Assembly (NCBI GenBank): GCA_900547035.1
Contig: URFM01000085.1
Coordinates: forward strand, 1-7,922
Direction: 5' to 3'
From: an uncultured Clostridium sp.
Lineage (GTDB): Bacteria; Bacillota; Clostridia; Lachnospirales; Lachnospiraceae
Length of the DNA stretch: 7,922 bases
A program made the position numbers and the translations under genes. The notes beneath the pieces are model-generated. The model saw only the letters and a list, made by a program, of their open reading frames with translations. It had not been told where the DNA came from and searched no databases. Positions 1-5,506 of this stretch are shown here, piece after piece; within the stretch, counting starts at the first letter, position 1, and each line of letters begins with the position of its first letter.

Positions 1-21
1 CTGATACTCCCCTATAAAAAT

Positions 22-63
22 GGCTATTTATCAACTGTTTGTTGTGACATAGCCTATTTTTTT
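22..63 (+). terminator. Probable intrinsic terminator of an upstream plus-strand gene
   Basis: GGCTAT (22-27) pairs with ATAGCC (49-54). Inside the loop a second short stem pairs CAAC (32-35) with GTTG (41-44). The structure is followed by a T run at 57-63 and more T-rich sequence to 72. This fits a rho-independent terminator reading left to right, presumably for a gene lying before the window. The outer stem is short (6 bp, with further A/T pairing possible between 16-19 and 57-60 past a two-base mismatch), so the call is moderate. Confidence 0.5.
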
Positions 64-116
64 ATATTTTTTCAGTATTTATTGCCATCCCTGAAGATTC
101 ATGATATGCTGTACCT

Positions 117-147
117 ATCAGCCAGGGGGAGAATAACCCTTGCTGAT
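117..147 (+). promoter_or_regulatory. Imperfect hairpin in the leader of the Rpn-family gene
   Basis: ATCAGC (117-122) pairs with GCTGAT (142-147). After one mismatch the stem continues as AGGG (124-127) with CCCT (137-140), leaving a 9-nt loop. No T run follows directly, so it is not a simple terminator; T-rich sequence only appears at 173-178. It could be a leader structure of the gene at 267 or the remnant of an older element. Its role is unknown. Confidence 0.3.
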
Positions 148-266
148 TCTTGCCACAAGGCGTCTGTCCATCTTTTTTATTCTATACTTTCTTATTTTCT
201 CTTAAAGATTCCGGACAGAACTTCTCAGAAACCATGAAATGCAGTATAATGAAAGGAGCAATATGT

Positions 267-1211
267 ATGAGTGATGCTGCCAGCACAAACCGCAACTATA
301 AGGATAGCCTGTTCCGAATGATCTTCCGGGAAAAAGAGAAACTTTTAAATCTCTACAATGCCATCAACGGGACCCATTATACGGACCCGGAGGAACTGGT
401 CGTAACTACCATTGAGGACGTCTTGTATATGGGACTGAAAAATGACATTTCATTTCTGATTGATGACGTCTTAAATCTCTACGAGCATCAGAGCACCTGG
501 AACCCAAATATGCCGCTGCGCGGGCTCTTTTACATCAGTTCCCTTTATCAGGGACATATTAAAAGCAACGACCTGGACCTCTATTCCAGCGTTCTTTTAA
601 AATTGCCCACGCCCCGGTATATTGTTTTCTACAACGGTAGTCAGGACGAACCGGATCAGACCAGGCTGCGTCTTTCCGATTCATTTATCAAAAGGGATGG
701 GGAACCCTGCGTGGAATGTACGGCCCTGATGCTGAATATTAACTATGGACATAATAGAGAACTGATGACGGCTTGTCGGGAGCTTTACGAGTACGCCTAT
801 TTTGTCGAGAAAGTTCGGGAATTTTTAAAAGCTGGCTTGACGCGGGATGCCGCCATTGACCGGGCGGTGGAACACTGCATCGAGGCAGGAATCTTAAAAG
901 ATTTCCTGGTTCTGCACAGAGCGGAGGTGAAAGATGTGATCTTAACAGAATATGATGAGAAAAGGCATGAGCAGACCTTGATTGATCAAGGGATTGAAAT
1001 TGGTAAGGAGCAGGGTATAGAGATTGGCAAGGAGCAAGGCATCGTAATTGGTAAGGGACAAGGTGTTGAAATTGGCAAGGCTGAAAAGGCTACTGAAATC
1101 GCCACTAATATGCTCAATGACGGCATGCCTCCCGAAAAGGTAAAGCAATATGCCAATCTCAATGATAAACAGTGGGCTGATGTTTTAAAGGGTGCCGGAC
1201 TCTCCGATTAA
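267..1211 (+). CDS. Rpn family recombination-promoting nuclease / PD-(D/E)XK transposase-like protein
   Basis: This 314-residue protein belongs to the Rpn/PDDEXK_2 group, whose studied members are divalent-metal-dependent DNA endonucleases linked to recA-independent recombination and, more recently, to phage defence. The N-terminal part (about residues 10-100) has the family look: YKDSLFRMIF, then NDISFLIDD with D60, then LYEHQS giving the E73-x-Q75 pair that replaces the usual E-x-K. RYIVFYNG (117-124) and the MLNINYGHN segment (155-163) are further family blocks. Residues 242-273 form a GIEIGKEQ octapeptide repeat tail, and a short helical segment ends the protein. The start chosen is ATG at 267, because AAAGGAG at 252-258 sits 8 nt before it; the frame stays open upstream to 150 but without a comparable ribosome binding site. 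It is a lone gene converging on the minus-strand operon. Activity in this copy is inferred, not shown. Confidence 0.88.
   Translation: MSDAASTNRNYKDSLFRMIFREKEKLLNLYNAINGTHYTDPEELVVTTIEDVLYMGLKNDISFLIDDVLNLYEHQSTWNPNMPLRGLFYISSLYQGHIKSNDLDLYSSVLLKLPTPRYIVFYNGSQDEPDQTRLRLSDSFIKRDGEPCVECTALMLNINYGHNRELMTACRELYEYAYFVEKVREFLKAGLTRDAAIDRAVEHCIEAGILKDFLVLHRAEVKDVILTEYDEKRHEQTLIDQGIEIGKEQGIEIGKEQGIVIGKGQGVEIGKAEKATEIATNMLNDGMPPEKVKQYANLNDKQWADVLKGAGLSD
990..1085 (+). repeat. Four in-frame 24-bp tandem repeats in the Rpn-family gene
   Basis: Units are 990-1013, 1014-1037, 1038-1061 and 1062-1085. Each encodes an octapeptide close to GIEIGKEQ (GIEIGKEQ, GIEIGKEQ, GIVIGKGQ, GVEIGKAE). Units 1 and 2 are identical in protein but differ at several wobble bases (ATT/ATA, GAA/GAG, GGT/GGC, CAG/CAA), so the array is not freshly duplicated. 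Because the unit is a multiple of three, copy-number change would keep the frame. Confidence 0.9.
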
Positions 1212-1265
1212 TTAGCTATAACTCTTCACCTTACAGAATGAGACAGCACAAGATAACACTCTCCC

Positions 1266-1315
1266 AAAAATCGGCCTTGCCGCCACACATTCATATGCGG
1301 CGGCAAGGCCTTTTT
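1266..1315. terminator. Bidirectional intrinsic terminator between convergent genes
   Basis: A perfect 12-bp GC-rich stem pairs GGCCTTGCCGCC (1273-1284) with its complement (1299-1310) around a 14-nt loop. It is bounded by AAAAA at 1266-1270 and TTTTT at 1311-1315, so either strand yields a hairpin followed by a U run. It lies 62 nt after the stop of the plus-strand Rpn gene and 28 nt after the stop of the last minus-strand operon gene, so it can end transcription from both sides. Confidence 0.9.
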
Positions 1316-1337
1316 AGCTACTGCAGCGAAGCGTTCT

Positions 1338-2537
1338 CTACAGTTTAATTCCCACTATGTTATAACCATCACGGCTAAAGACATATCCATTCTGGAAATA
1401 AAGTGTTCCTGGTCTATCCATTAATTTCGTTGCATTTCCCTGATAATCCCAGCGGTATAGCGCCTCAGGTGCCTTATAATAAACATTTCCTTCATAAATA
1501 TGGACGTTTCCGTTAAGCTCCTCGACGGCTCCCCCTCCGACTGTCAGCTTATAGGTCTTTGTAACCTGACTCAGTTCCGCAAAAAGAGAATTCGGATTTT
1601 CCCATGTGATTCGAATCAATGTATAGGCGTCATTTCCCCACATCACGGTAATTTTTCCTATACTTCCTCCGGTACTGGAGAATAAGCGGTCTGCCTGTTT
1701 CATATTTCCGTTCTCGTCCAGCGTAACGATGGTGTTGCCGTCCTCCACACGGTAGTCATCCGCGCTGTAGTAGCCCAGACTCTCCGGCGTTCCTTCGTAG
1801 TCAAAATACACGGTACTTCCACCTGCCATGGGACGCTCTCCTTCATAGGAGCGCAGTGTATAATCATCCGGGGTAATGTAATAGTATTCGTACTTACTAT
1901 TCCTCAACAAATCGATCACAATCTGGTTACCGTTTCGGAATACATGATAAAATCCTTCCGCTAAATCAACCACCGTTTCCACACTTCCGTCCAAACGGGC
2001 CCGCAGCAAAACTGAGTGGACAGCGCCGTTTACCTCTTGCTGGGCTACAATATAAGCGGAGTCCCCATATACCACCTGCTCTCCTCCTACCGTATAAACA
2101 TCCAGCAGCTTCTGCCTTCCGGAACCGTCCAGGTTCGTCATGACAATAGAAAAATCGCCCGCATCCGTCAAATCACCGCGAATGATTTTATCTCCTACTA
2201 CAAAGGAACCGCTTTCTAACTGCGCCTCCCCCTGACTCGTCTGCCCTGTTCCCTGGGTCTGTCCCTCATTCCGGGTCTGAACCACTCCGTCTGCAATCCA
2301 GGCGCCGCTCCCATCTACCGTGTAGCCGTCCGGGGTAGTGGTATTAGCCGCCATGTAGCCGTTTCCGTCAAAATAATAGCACTCGGAAATTCCGTCTCCG
2401 TTTCCATCCAGCCAATGCCAGCCATTTGTCAGGTAGCTTCCATCCTCATTCTGCCACCAGTAGCCGGTATCGTCCTGCTTCCAGCCCGCGTAGCTGGTAA
2501 CAGCGTTTCCCAGGGCCAAGGCCCCGGTCATTGCCAA
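1338..2537 (-). CDS. Cell-wall-binding-repeat protein with DUF5050-like beta-propeller; signal peptide interrupted by a stop codon
   Basis: The open frame encodes about 399 residues and is the last gene of the minus-strand operon. Residues 18-88 are a cell-wall-binding repeat cassette (WKQDDTGYWWQ, NGWHWLDGNGDG, YYFDGNGYM, then DGYTVDGSGAW). A Q/G/T-rich linker (89-108) leads to a C-terminal region of about 290 residues with TNLDGSGRQKLL and ARLDGSVETVVDL strands, typical of the WD40-like/DUF5050 propellers. The hydrophobic start of the frame followed by SYA|GW is the back half of a signal peptide. Its natural ATG is at 2558-2556 behind GAGGAGG (2575-2569), but an in-frame TGA at 2543-2541 cuts it after five codons. 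The frame given here begins at TTG 2537; ATG 2531 is an alternative, and neither has its own good ribosome binding site. The protein is either a recent pseudogene or made by reinitiation without the positive N-region. Its role is presumably at the cell surface; the ligand is unknown. Confidence 0.7.
   Translation of the reverse strand: MAMTGALALGNAVTSYAGWKQDDTGYWWQNEDGSYLTNGWHWLDGNGDGISECYYFDGNGYMAANTTTPDGYTVDGSGAWIADGVVQTRNEGQTQGTGQTSQGEAQLESGSFVVGDKIIRGDLTDAGDFSIVMTNLDGSGRQKLLDVYTVGGEQVVYGDSAYIVAQQEVNGAVHSVLLRARLDGSVETVVDLAEGFYHVFRNGNQIVIDLLRNSKYEYYYITPDDYTLRSYEGERPMAGGSTVYFDYEGTPESLGYYSADDYRVEDGNTIVTLDENGNMKQADRLFSSTGGSIGKITVMWGNDAYTLIRITWENPNSLFAELSQVTKTYKLTVGGGAVEELNGNVHIYEGNVYYKAPEALYRWDYQGNATKLMDRPGTLYFQNGYVFSRDGYNIVGIKL
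2274..2483 (-). repeat. Cell-wall-binding cassette, copy in the propeller gene (pairs with 4158-4367)
   Basis: This 210-bp segment encodes 70 residues of which 65 are identical to the cassette in the secreted protein gene at 3669-4454, with no gaps. The similarity stops abruptly at the linker, and the downstream domains of the two genes are unrelated. This points to duplication or gene conversion of the targeting cassette alone. Confidence 0.85.
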
Positions 2538-2540
2538 TAC

Positions 2541-2558
2541 TCAAATCTTTCTATTCAT
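2541..2558 (-). other. Original start and premature TGA stop in the signal peptide of the propeller gene
   Basis: Read on the minus strand, ATG at 2558-2556 is followed by AAT AGA AAG ATT and then TGA (2543-2541), and the same frame continues as GTA TTG GCA ATG into the hydrophobic core. The reading M-N-R-K-I-stop-V-L-A-M-T-G shows a normal signal peptide (basic N-region, hydrophobic core, SYA cleavage site) broken by one codon. The ribosome binding site GAGGAGG ends 10 nt before the ATG. One base change from TGG (Trp) or CGA (Arg) would explain it. TGA acts as an ordinary stop for two other genes of this operon (7089-7087 and 5480-5478), which argues against codon reassignment. Confidence 0.85.
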
Positions 2559-2579
2559 CTCACTTCTTCCTCCTCACAT

Positions 2580-2593
2580 TTGTTTTGAAACAA
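2580..2593. promoter_or_regulatory. Short palindrome upstream of the propeller gene
   Basis: TTGTTT (2580-2585) and AAACAA (2588-2593) form 6-bp inverted arms around a 2-nt centre, in the 61-nt gap before the ribosome binding site of the last operon gene. It may be an operator or chance A/T symmetry. No convincing -35/-10 pair was seen beside it. Confidence 0.2.
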
Positions 2594-2619
2594 TCTTCTG
2601 CCAGGACCGTCTTCCTCTG

Positions 2620-3621
2620 CTATAATCCGTATACATCCCGGAAAATATTTTCATACAAATAAGACTGTCCTGTGGGCGTTGCCTGTCCGTCATCGCTCAA
2701 ATACAGGTTGATGTTCTCCTGATCCAGGCTGACTGAGTTCAATCCCAGAGTTCCCTCTGTGTAATTCTCAAGCCAGCCTAAGATGGCCTCTGCATCCGTT
2801 GTCAGTTCTCCGTTTTTTCTCCATTCTACGTTGCCGCTTTCCCAGTACTCCTCTCTGCCAAATGAACCGTTCATCTGAAGATTCTCGCCGTCATATTGGT
2901 AGACATAATATTTGTACCCATGGGAAATCGCTCCGTTTCCTCCAACGTGACCATCCGATAAAATGAACACGCCCTTTGAGGGATTATAACAGCTGGCGCC
3001 CGGAACCCCGGTAGACCATTCCTGTATTTTCAACTGATCCGTATAGTACAGCACTCTCTGACTGCCGTAATTTCCATTTGGTGTTTCCAGATTAACAATG
3101 GCCTCCAAAATCCCGTCCCCGTTCAAATCCACGACATAAAAACTGCCGTAAGCATAGTGCCAACCGTATTCTAAAAATCTTTCAGCGCCCTTTTCAAAAG
3201 CATTGAGATCCGCCAAATACTCCCTCAATTTTGTCCGGTAGGCCGTCACCGCCCGCCGTTTAATTTCCGCTGTCTGGGCTGCCGTTCGTGAAGCGCTGGA
3301 AGTATTATCTCTGGCAATCTGAATCTGCACCGCCCCATTTATTGTCCAAGCTCCGTTTCCATCCACCGTATAGCCATCTGGAGTGGTGGTGGATGTGTAG
3401 ATATATCCGTTTGGAGCAAACCTATAGCATTCTGCCACCCCATCCTGGTTTCCGTCAATCCATTTCCAAGTGTTGGCAGGCCAGCTTCCATCATCCTCCT
3501 GGTACCACCAGCCTACAGAATCTGACACCCACTGGGCGGCGTGGGAGGTTATGGACATAGCCAAGCCCATGATTCCCAACGCCGCCAGGGCCGCTGCATA
3601 TTTTAACAACTTTTTTCTCAT
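2620..3621 (-). CDS. Secreted cell-wall-binding-repeat protein with a DLNGDG-containing C-terminal domain
   Basis: This 333-residue protein starts at ATG 3621 with GAGAGGAGA just upstream (AGGAG core 8 nt away). Residues 1-28 form a signal peptide: basic MRKK, a hydrophobic core, and a cleavage site near SHA|AQ. Residues 30-100 are a more diverged copy of the operon's wall-binding cassette (GWWYQEDDGSW, TWKWIDGNQDG, CYRFAPNGY, PDGYTVDGNGAW). A short helical linker (about 115-155) precedes a domain containing VVDLNGDGILEAIV (163-176), an FG-GAP/EF-loop-like D165-N167-D169 motif often seen in secreted Clostridia proteins with a strand after a calcium-type loop. The rest is beta-rich and aromatic (GYKYYVYQYDG). 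It is the seventh gene of the operon, 47 nt after the preceding stop. No enzymatic motif was recognised; it is most likely a surface or wall-attached protein of unknown ligand. Confidence 0.85.
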   Translation of the reverse strand: MRKKLLKYAAALAALGIMGLAMSITSHAAQWVSDSVGWWYQEDDGSWPANTWKWIDGNQDGVAECYRFAPNGYIYTSTTTPDGYTVDGNGAWTINGAVQIQIARDNTSSASRTAAQTAEIKRRAVTAYRTKLREYLADLNAFEKGAERFLEYGWHYAYGSFYVVDLNGDGILEAIVNLETPNGNYGSQRVLYYTDQLKIQEWSTGVPGASCYNPSKGVFILSDGHVGGNGAISHGYKYYVYQYDGENLQMNGSFGREEYWESGNVEWRKNGELTTDAEAILGWLENYTEGTLGLNSVSLDQENINLYLSDDGQATPTGQSYLYENIFRDVYGL

Positions 3622-3668
3622 TACTTTCTCTCCTCTCAGTCGGACTTGGCCGTGTCTATTCCACCATG

Positions 3669-4454
3669 TTATTCCTCAATATAAGACAGCCATGCTACAG
3701 GCGATGCTCCCTCCTGGACATCATGAAAATAGTAAATAGGATATTCATTACTAATCTTCCAGACAACGGCGCCATCCGTATTATAATATCCGCCGCCTCC
3801 AAGAGCTCTGTTTATGTCTTCCAAGCTATATGTTTGGTTTACGGTATCCAGATTCAGCTGCTCCTCATTCAGCAGGGCCAGAGGATAGTACATACGGAAA
3901 ACCCTAATCGACTGGACTTTTCCATCAATTACCCAGAAAGACAGACTTTCCCAATCATGATCCGGAAGCCAATAAGTATACTGCGTTATACCAAATATAT
4001 CATACCCTTCCGTCTCTCCCATCACACGGAATAGCTCATCCACACCTTTATTCAGCAGATTCACATATTTCTCCTTCACTGCTGTCGTAATCAAAGGATA
4101 TTTCTCCCGAGTCGTATCGCTTGTCTGCTCCTGCGCCGCCTGATTCTGAGAAGTCTGGGTCTGCACTACTCCGTCTACTACCCAGGCGCCGCTTCCATCC
4201 ACCGTGTACCCGTCCGGGGTGGTGGTATTGGCTGCCATGTAGCCGTTTCCATCAAAGTAATAGCACTCGGAAATTCCGTCCCCGTTGCCGTCCAGCCAAT
4301 GCCAGCCGTTTGTAAGATAGCTTCCGTCGTCGTTCTGCCACCAGTAGCCGGCGGTATCCTGTTTCCATTGACCGGCCTGGGCCTCCGTTGTCATTCCCAA
4401 TGCACATACCGCCGTTATACCTGCGATTGCCGCTGTAAACCATAGTGTTCTCAT
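3669..4454 (-). CDS. Secreted cell-wall-binding-repeat protein with SmpA/BLIP-like domain (copy 2)
   Basis: This 261-residue protein starts at ATG 4454 behind a GGAGGAG ribosome binding site. Residues 1-27 are a signal peptide ending AQA|GQ; 23 of its first 28 residues match those of the gene at 7087-7845. Residues 30-99 are the wall-binding cassette, nearly the same as in the propeller gene (65 of 70). After a Q/T-rich linker, about residues 120-261 contain KEKYVNLLNKGVDELFRVMGE, then strand-rich sequence and YSLEDINRALGG. This resembles the C-terminal domain of the 7087-7845 protein (KQEYVDLLGSS, ALKQLGEP) and has the helix-helix-strand pattern of SmpA/OmlA or BLIP-like folds; that fold call is inference. 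It is the sixth operon gene, 38 nt after its neighbour. It is likely exported and wall-associated, with no catalytic motif visible. Confidence 0.85.
   Translation of the reverse strand: MRTLWFTAAIAGITAVCALGMTTEAQAGQWKQDTAGYWWQNDDGSYLTNGWHWLDGNGDGISECYYFDGNGYMAANTTTPDGYTVDGSGAWVVDGVVQTQTSQNQAAQEQTSDTTREKYPLITTAVKEKYVNLLNKGVDELFRVMGETEGYDIFGITQYTYWLPDHDWESLSFWVIDGKVQSIRVFRMYYPLALLNEEQLNLDTVNQTYSLEDINRALGGGGYYNTDGAVVWKISNEYPIYYFHDVQEGASPVAWLSYIEE
4158..4367 (-). repeat. Cell-wall-binding cassette, copy in the SmpA-like gene (pairs with 2274-2483)
   Basis: This is the partner of the 210-bp cassette in the propeller gene. Both encode the run from WKQD to DGVVQT with only five residue differences. 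The nucleotide differences are mainly at third positions, so the copies have diverged under selection for the protein. Confidence 0.85.
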
Positions 4455-4492
4455 TTTCTCTCCTCCATTTTTAATTTACCCAGTAGCTTCTC

Positions 4493-4849
4493 CTATAACT
4501 CCGGCAGCTGATCATCGTCCGCCTTTTTGGGCTTCCGTACCTCTCTGCGCGGCATCGGAGGCTCCTGCATATTCAGGTTATCCGACATCCGGTCCACCGG
4601 CAAATCCAGACCATTTAAAAGATCCGGTCTGGAAGCAATGGTGCTGCTCTGGCTGGCCAGAATCGCCTTAATTTCCGCCAGATTCTTGTTCACATCAAAC
4701 AGGCTCCGATTGATTTTCATCAGCGCATCCAAACGGTGGTTGATCTTCCAATACCACATCATTATTTCCCGCATGATTAAAAAGAGCAGCAGCAGAACTA
4801 CAATTACCATAAATAATATCGCAAATACTTCTCCCATACTTGTTCCCAT
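4493..4849 (-). CDS. Small single-pass membrane protein with cytosolic coiled coil
   Basis: This 118-residue protein starts at ATG 4849, with a perfect AGGAGGT at 4861-4855. Residues 6-26 are a strongly hydrophobic transmembrane helix with almost no charge before it. About residues 28-66 are heptad-like and charged (INHRLDALMKINRSLFDVNKNLAEIKAIL split over the helix), suggesting a coiled coil near the membrane. The last 45 residues are polar, Pro-rich and charged (RREVRKPKKADDD), probably disordered. The cluster of basic residues after the helix favours a cytosolic C-terminus. It sits between the 50-residue membrane peptide (23 nt upstream) and the SmpA-like secreted protein. No family was recognised; a scaffold or partner for the operon's membrane complex is a guess. 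Confidence 0.75.
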   Translation of the reverse strand: MGTSMGEVFAILFMVIVVLLLLFLIMREIMMWYWKINHRLDALMKINRSLFDVNKNLAEIKAILASQSSTIASRPDLLNGLDLPVDRMSDNLNMQEPPMPRREVRKPKKADDDQLPEL

Positions 4850-4872
4850 TTTTTACCTCCTAAAATAAATCT

Positions 4873-5025
4873 TTATCCAATCGCCCGTCCCAGGACAATC
4901 AAAAACAACACTACAATAATTGCTATAATCGGCAGTATGCCGATCCGTGACATATTTCTCGTAAATGCCAGCACCGCCAGCATAATCAGAACTATTACGG
5001 CTAAAATTCCAAATAAAATTCCCAT
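4873..5025 (-). CDS. Predicted 50-residue two-helix membrane peptide
   Basis: ATG at 5025-5023 opens a 50-codon frame ending at TAA 4875-4873. The peptide begins MGILFGILAVIVLIMLAV and has two hydrophobic helices (about 2-21 and 29-46) joined by FTRNMSR, ending GRAIG. An AGGA core (5038-5035) lies 9 nt before the ATG. It fits between two genes of the same strand with gaps of 37 and 23 nt, and without it there would be an odd 213-nt hole in an otherwise tight operon. The basic residues of the turn (R23, R27) suggest a hairpin with a cytosolic loop. No known family is recognised. The short length makes it easy for gene callers to miss. Confidence 0.7.
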   Translation of the reverse strand: MGILFGILAVIVLIMLAVLAFTRNMSRIGILPIIAIIVVLFLIVLGRAIG

Positions 5026-5062
5026 CTCGTTTTATCCTGCCTTATCAAAAACAATTACACTG

Positions 5063-5506
5063 CTATCCAAAAACAATAGCTGCAGCCAGCAAAGGAACCA
5101 ACACAACTAGCAATAAGAGCGCTCCTATAATCGCCGCAGGTATCCAAAATGCAAATCCCTTTGACCCGGATCCGCCTACTTCATGGTATCCTTCACCCTT
5201 CCGGATGCTGATGCTTTCCGTCTCCGAATATTCCAGGGGAACCGCATAGCCTGTTCCGAAGAAATCCCCCGGCTGCACAAAGACGTTGTCATATGTATAC
5301 TCCTGCGTTCCCAGAAAGTTTTCTGCCATGTCGTAGCAGTCAATTTTAATTGGTACCTTATCCAGCGACTTGGATGAATTATTTTTCAGCTTCAGCTGCA
5401 GGAACTGTCTGCCTGAATCATTCACCAAAACTGCTCCCTTAACTCCCCCAATGGGTTTTCGCTTATCCTGATTGATATCAAATGTTTTCTGTACGTGATA
5501 TGCCAT
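5063..5506 (-). CDS. Tail-anchored protein with the operon's shared cytosolic beta-rich domain
   Basis: This 147-residue protein starts at ATG 5506. Residues 1-100 align without gaps to residues 1-100 of the large membrane protein just upstream, with about 46 identities, including RPIG/KPIG, NDSG, QLKLKNN, CY, TY and PG..FGT. The pattern 'K-N-N ... V.I.I..YD..G..LG ... V.PG..FGT' resembles Ig-like FxLYD-type beta-sandwich domains, but the exact family is unassigned. A Gly/Ser linker (111-117) leads to one C-terminal transmembrane helix (about 119-145) ending at the last residue. There is no signal peptide, so the domain should face the cytosol. A GTG nine bases upstream could extend the frame, but AGAGG at 5519-5515 is better spaced for ATG 5506, and ATG gives a start that matches the paralogue. 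It overlaps the upstream gene by 29 nt, which suggests translational coupling. Confidence 0.82.
   Translation of the reverse strand: MAYHVQKTFDINQDKRKPIGGVKGAVLVNDSGRQFLQLKLKNNSSKSLDKVPIKIDCYDMAENFLGTQEYTYDNVFVQPGDFFGTGYAVPLEYSETESISIRKGEGYHEVGGSGSKGFAFWIPAAIIGALLLLVVLVPLLAAAIVFG

Noticed and set aside
245..250. TATAAT as the promoter -10 box of the Rpn-family gene
   Set aside because: It is only 16 nt before the start codon, so the transcript would lose the ribosome binding site; kept only as a finding about the leader.
150..266. Upstream extension of the Rpn-family frame to 150
   Set aside because: The extra 39 residues are not family-like (they run MPQGVCPSFLFY and onward), and a clear AAAGGAG site 8 nt before ATG 267 decides the start.
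942..1148. Minus-strand open frame of 68 codons
   Set aside because: It is the antisense shadow of the GIEIGKEQ repeat in the Rpn-family gene; its own leucine/asparagine repeats simply mirror that array.
1338..2558. TGA read as a sense codon (recoding) in the propeller gene
   Set aside because: TGA ends two other genes of the same operon in normal positions and no recoding signal was seen, so a nonsense mutation or reinitiation is simpler.
3288..4034. Plus-strand frames opposite the two secreted protein genes
   Set aside because: The opposite strand encodes proteins with signal peptides and recognised repeats, so these are shadow frames.
4252..4443. Minus-strand frame in another phase inside the SmpA-like gene, and its counterpart at 7673-7879
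   Set aside because: Both appear at the same place in the duplicated genes because the DNA is duplicated; their products have no domain and lack a start site of their own.
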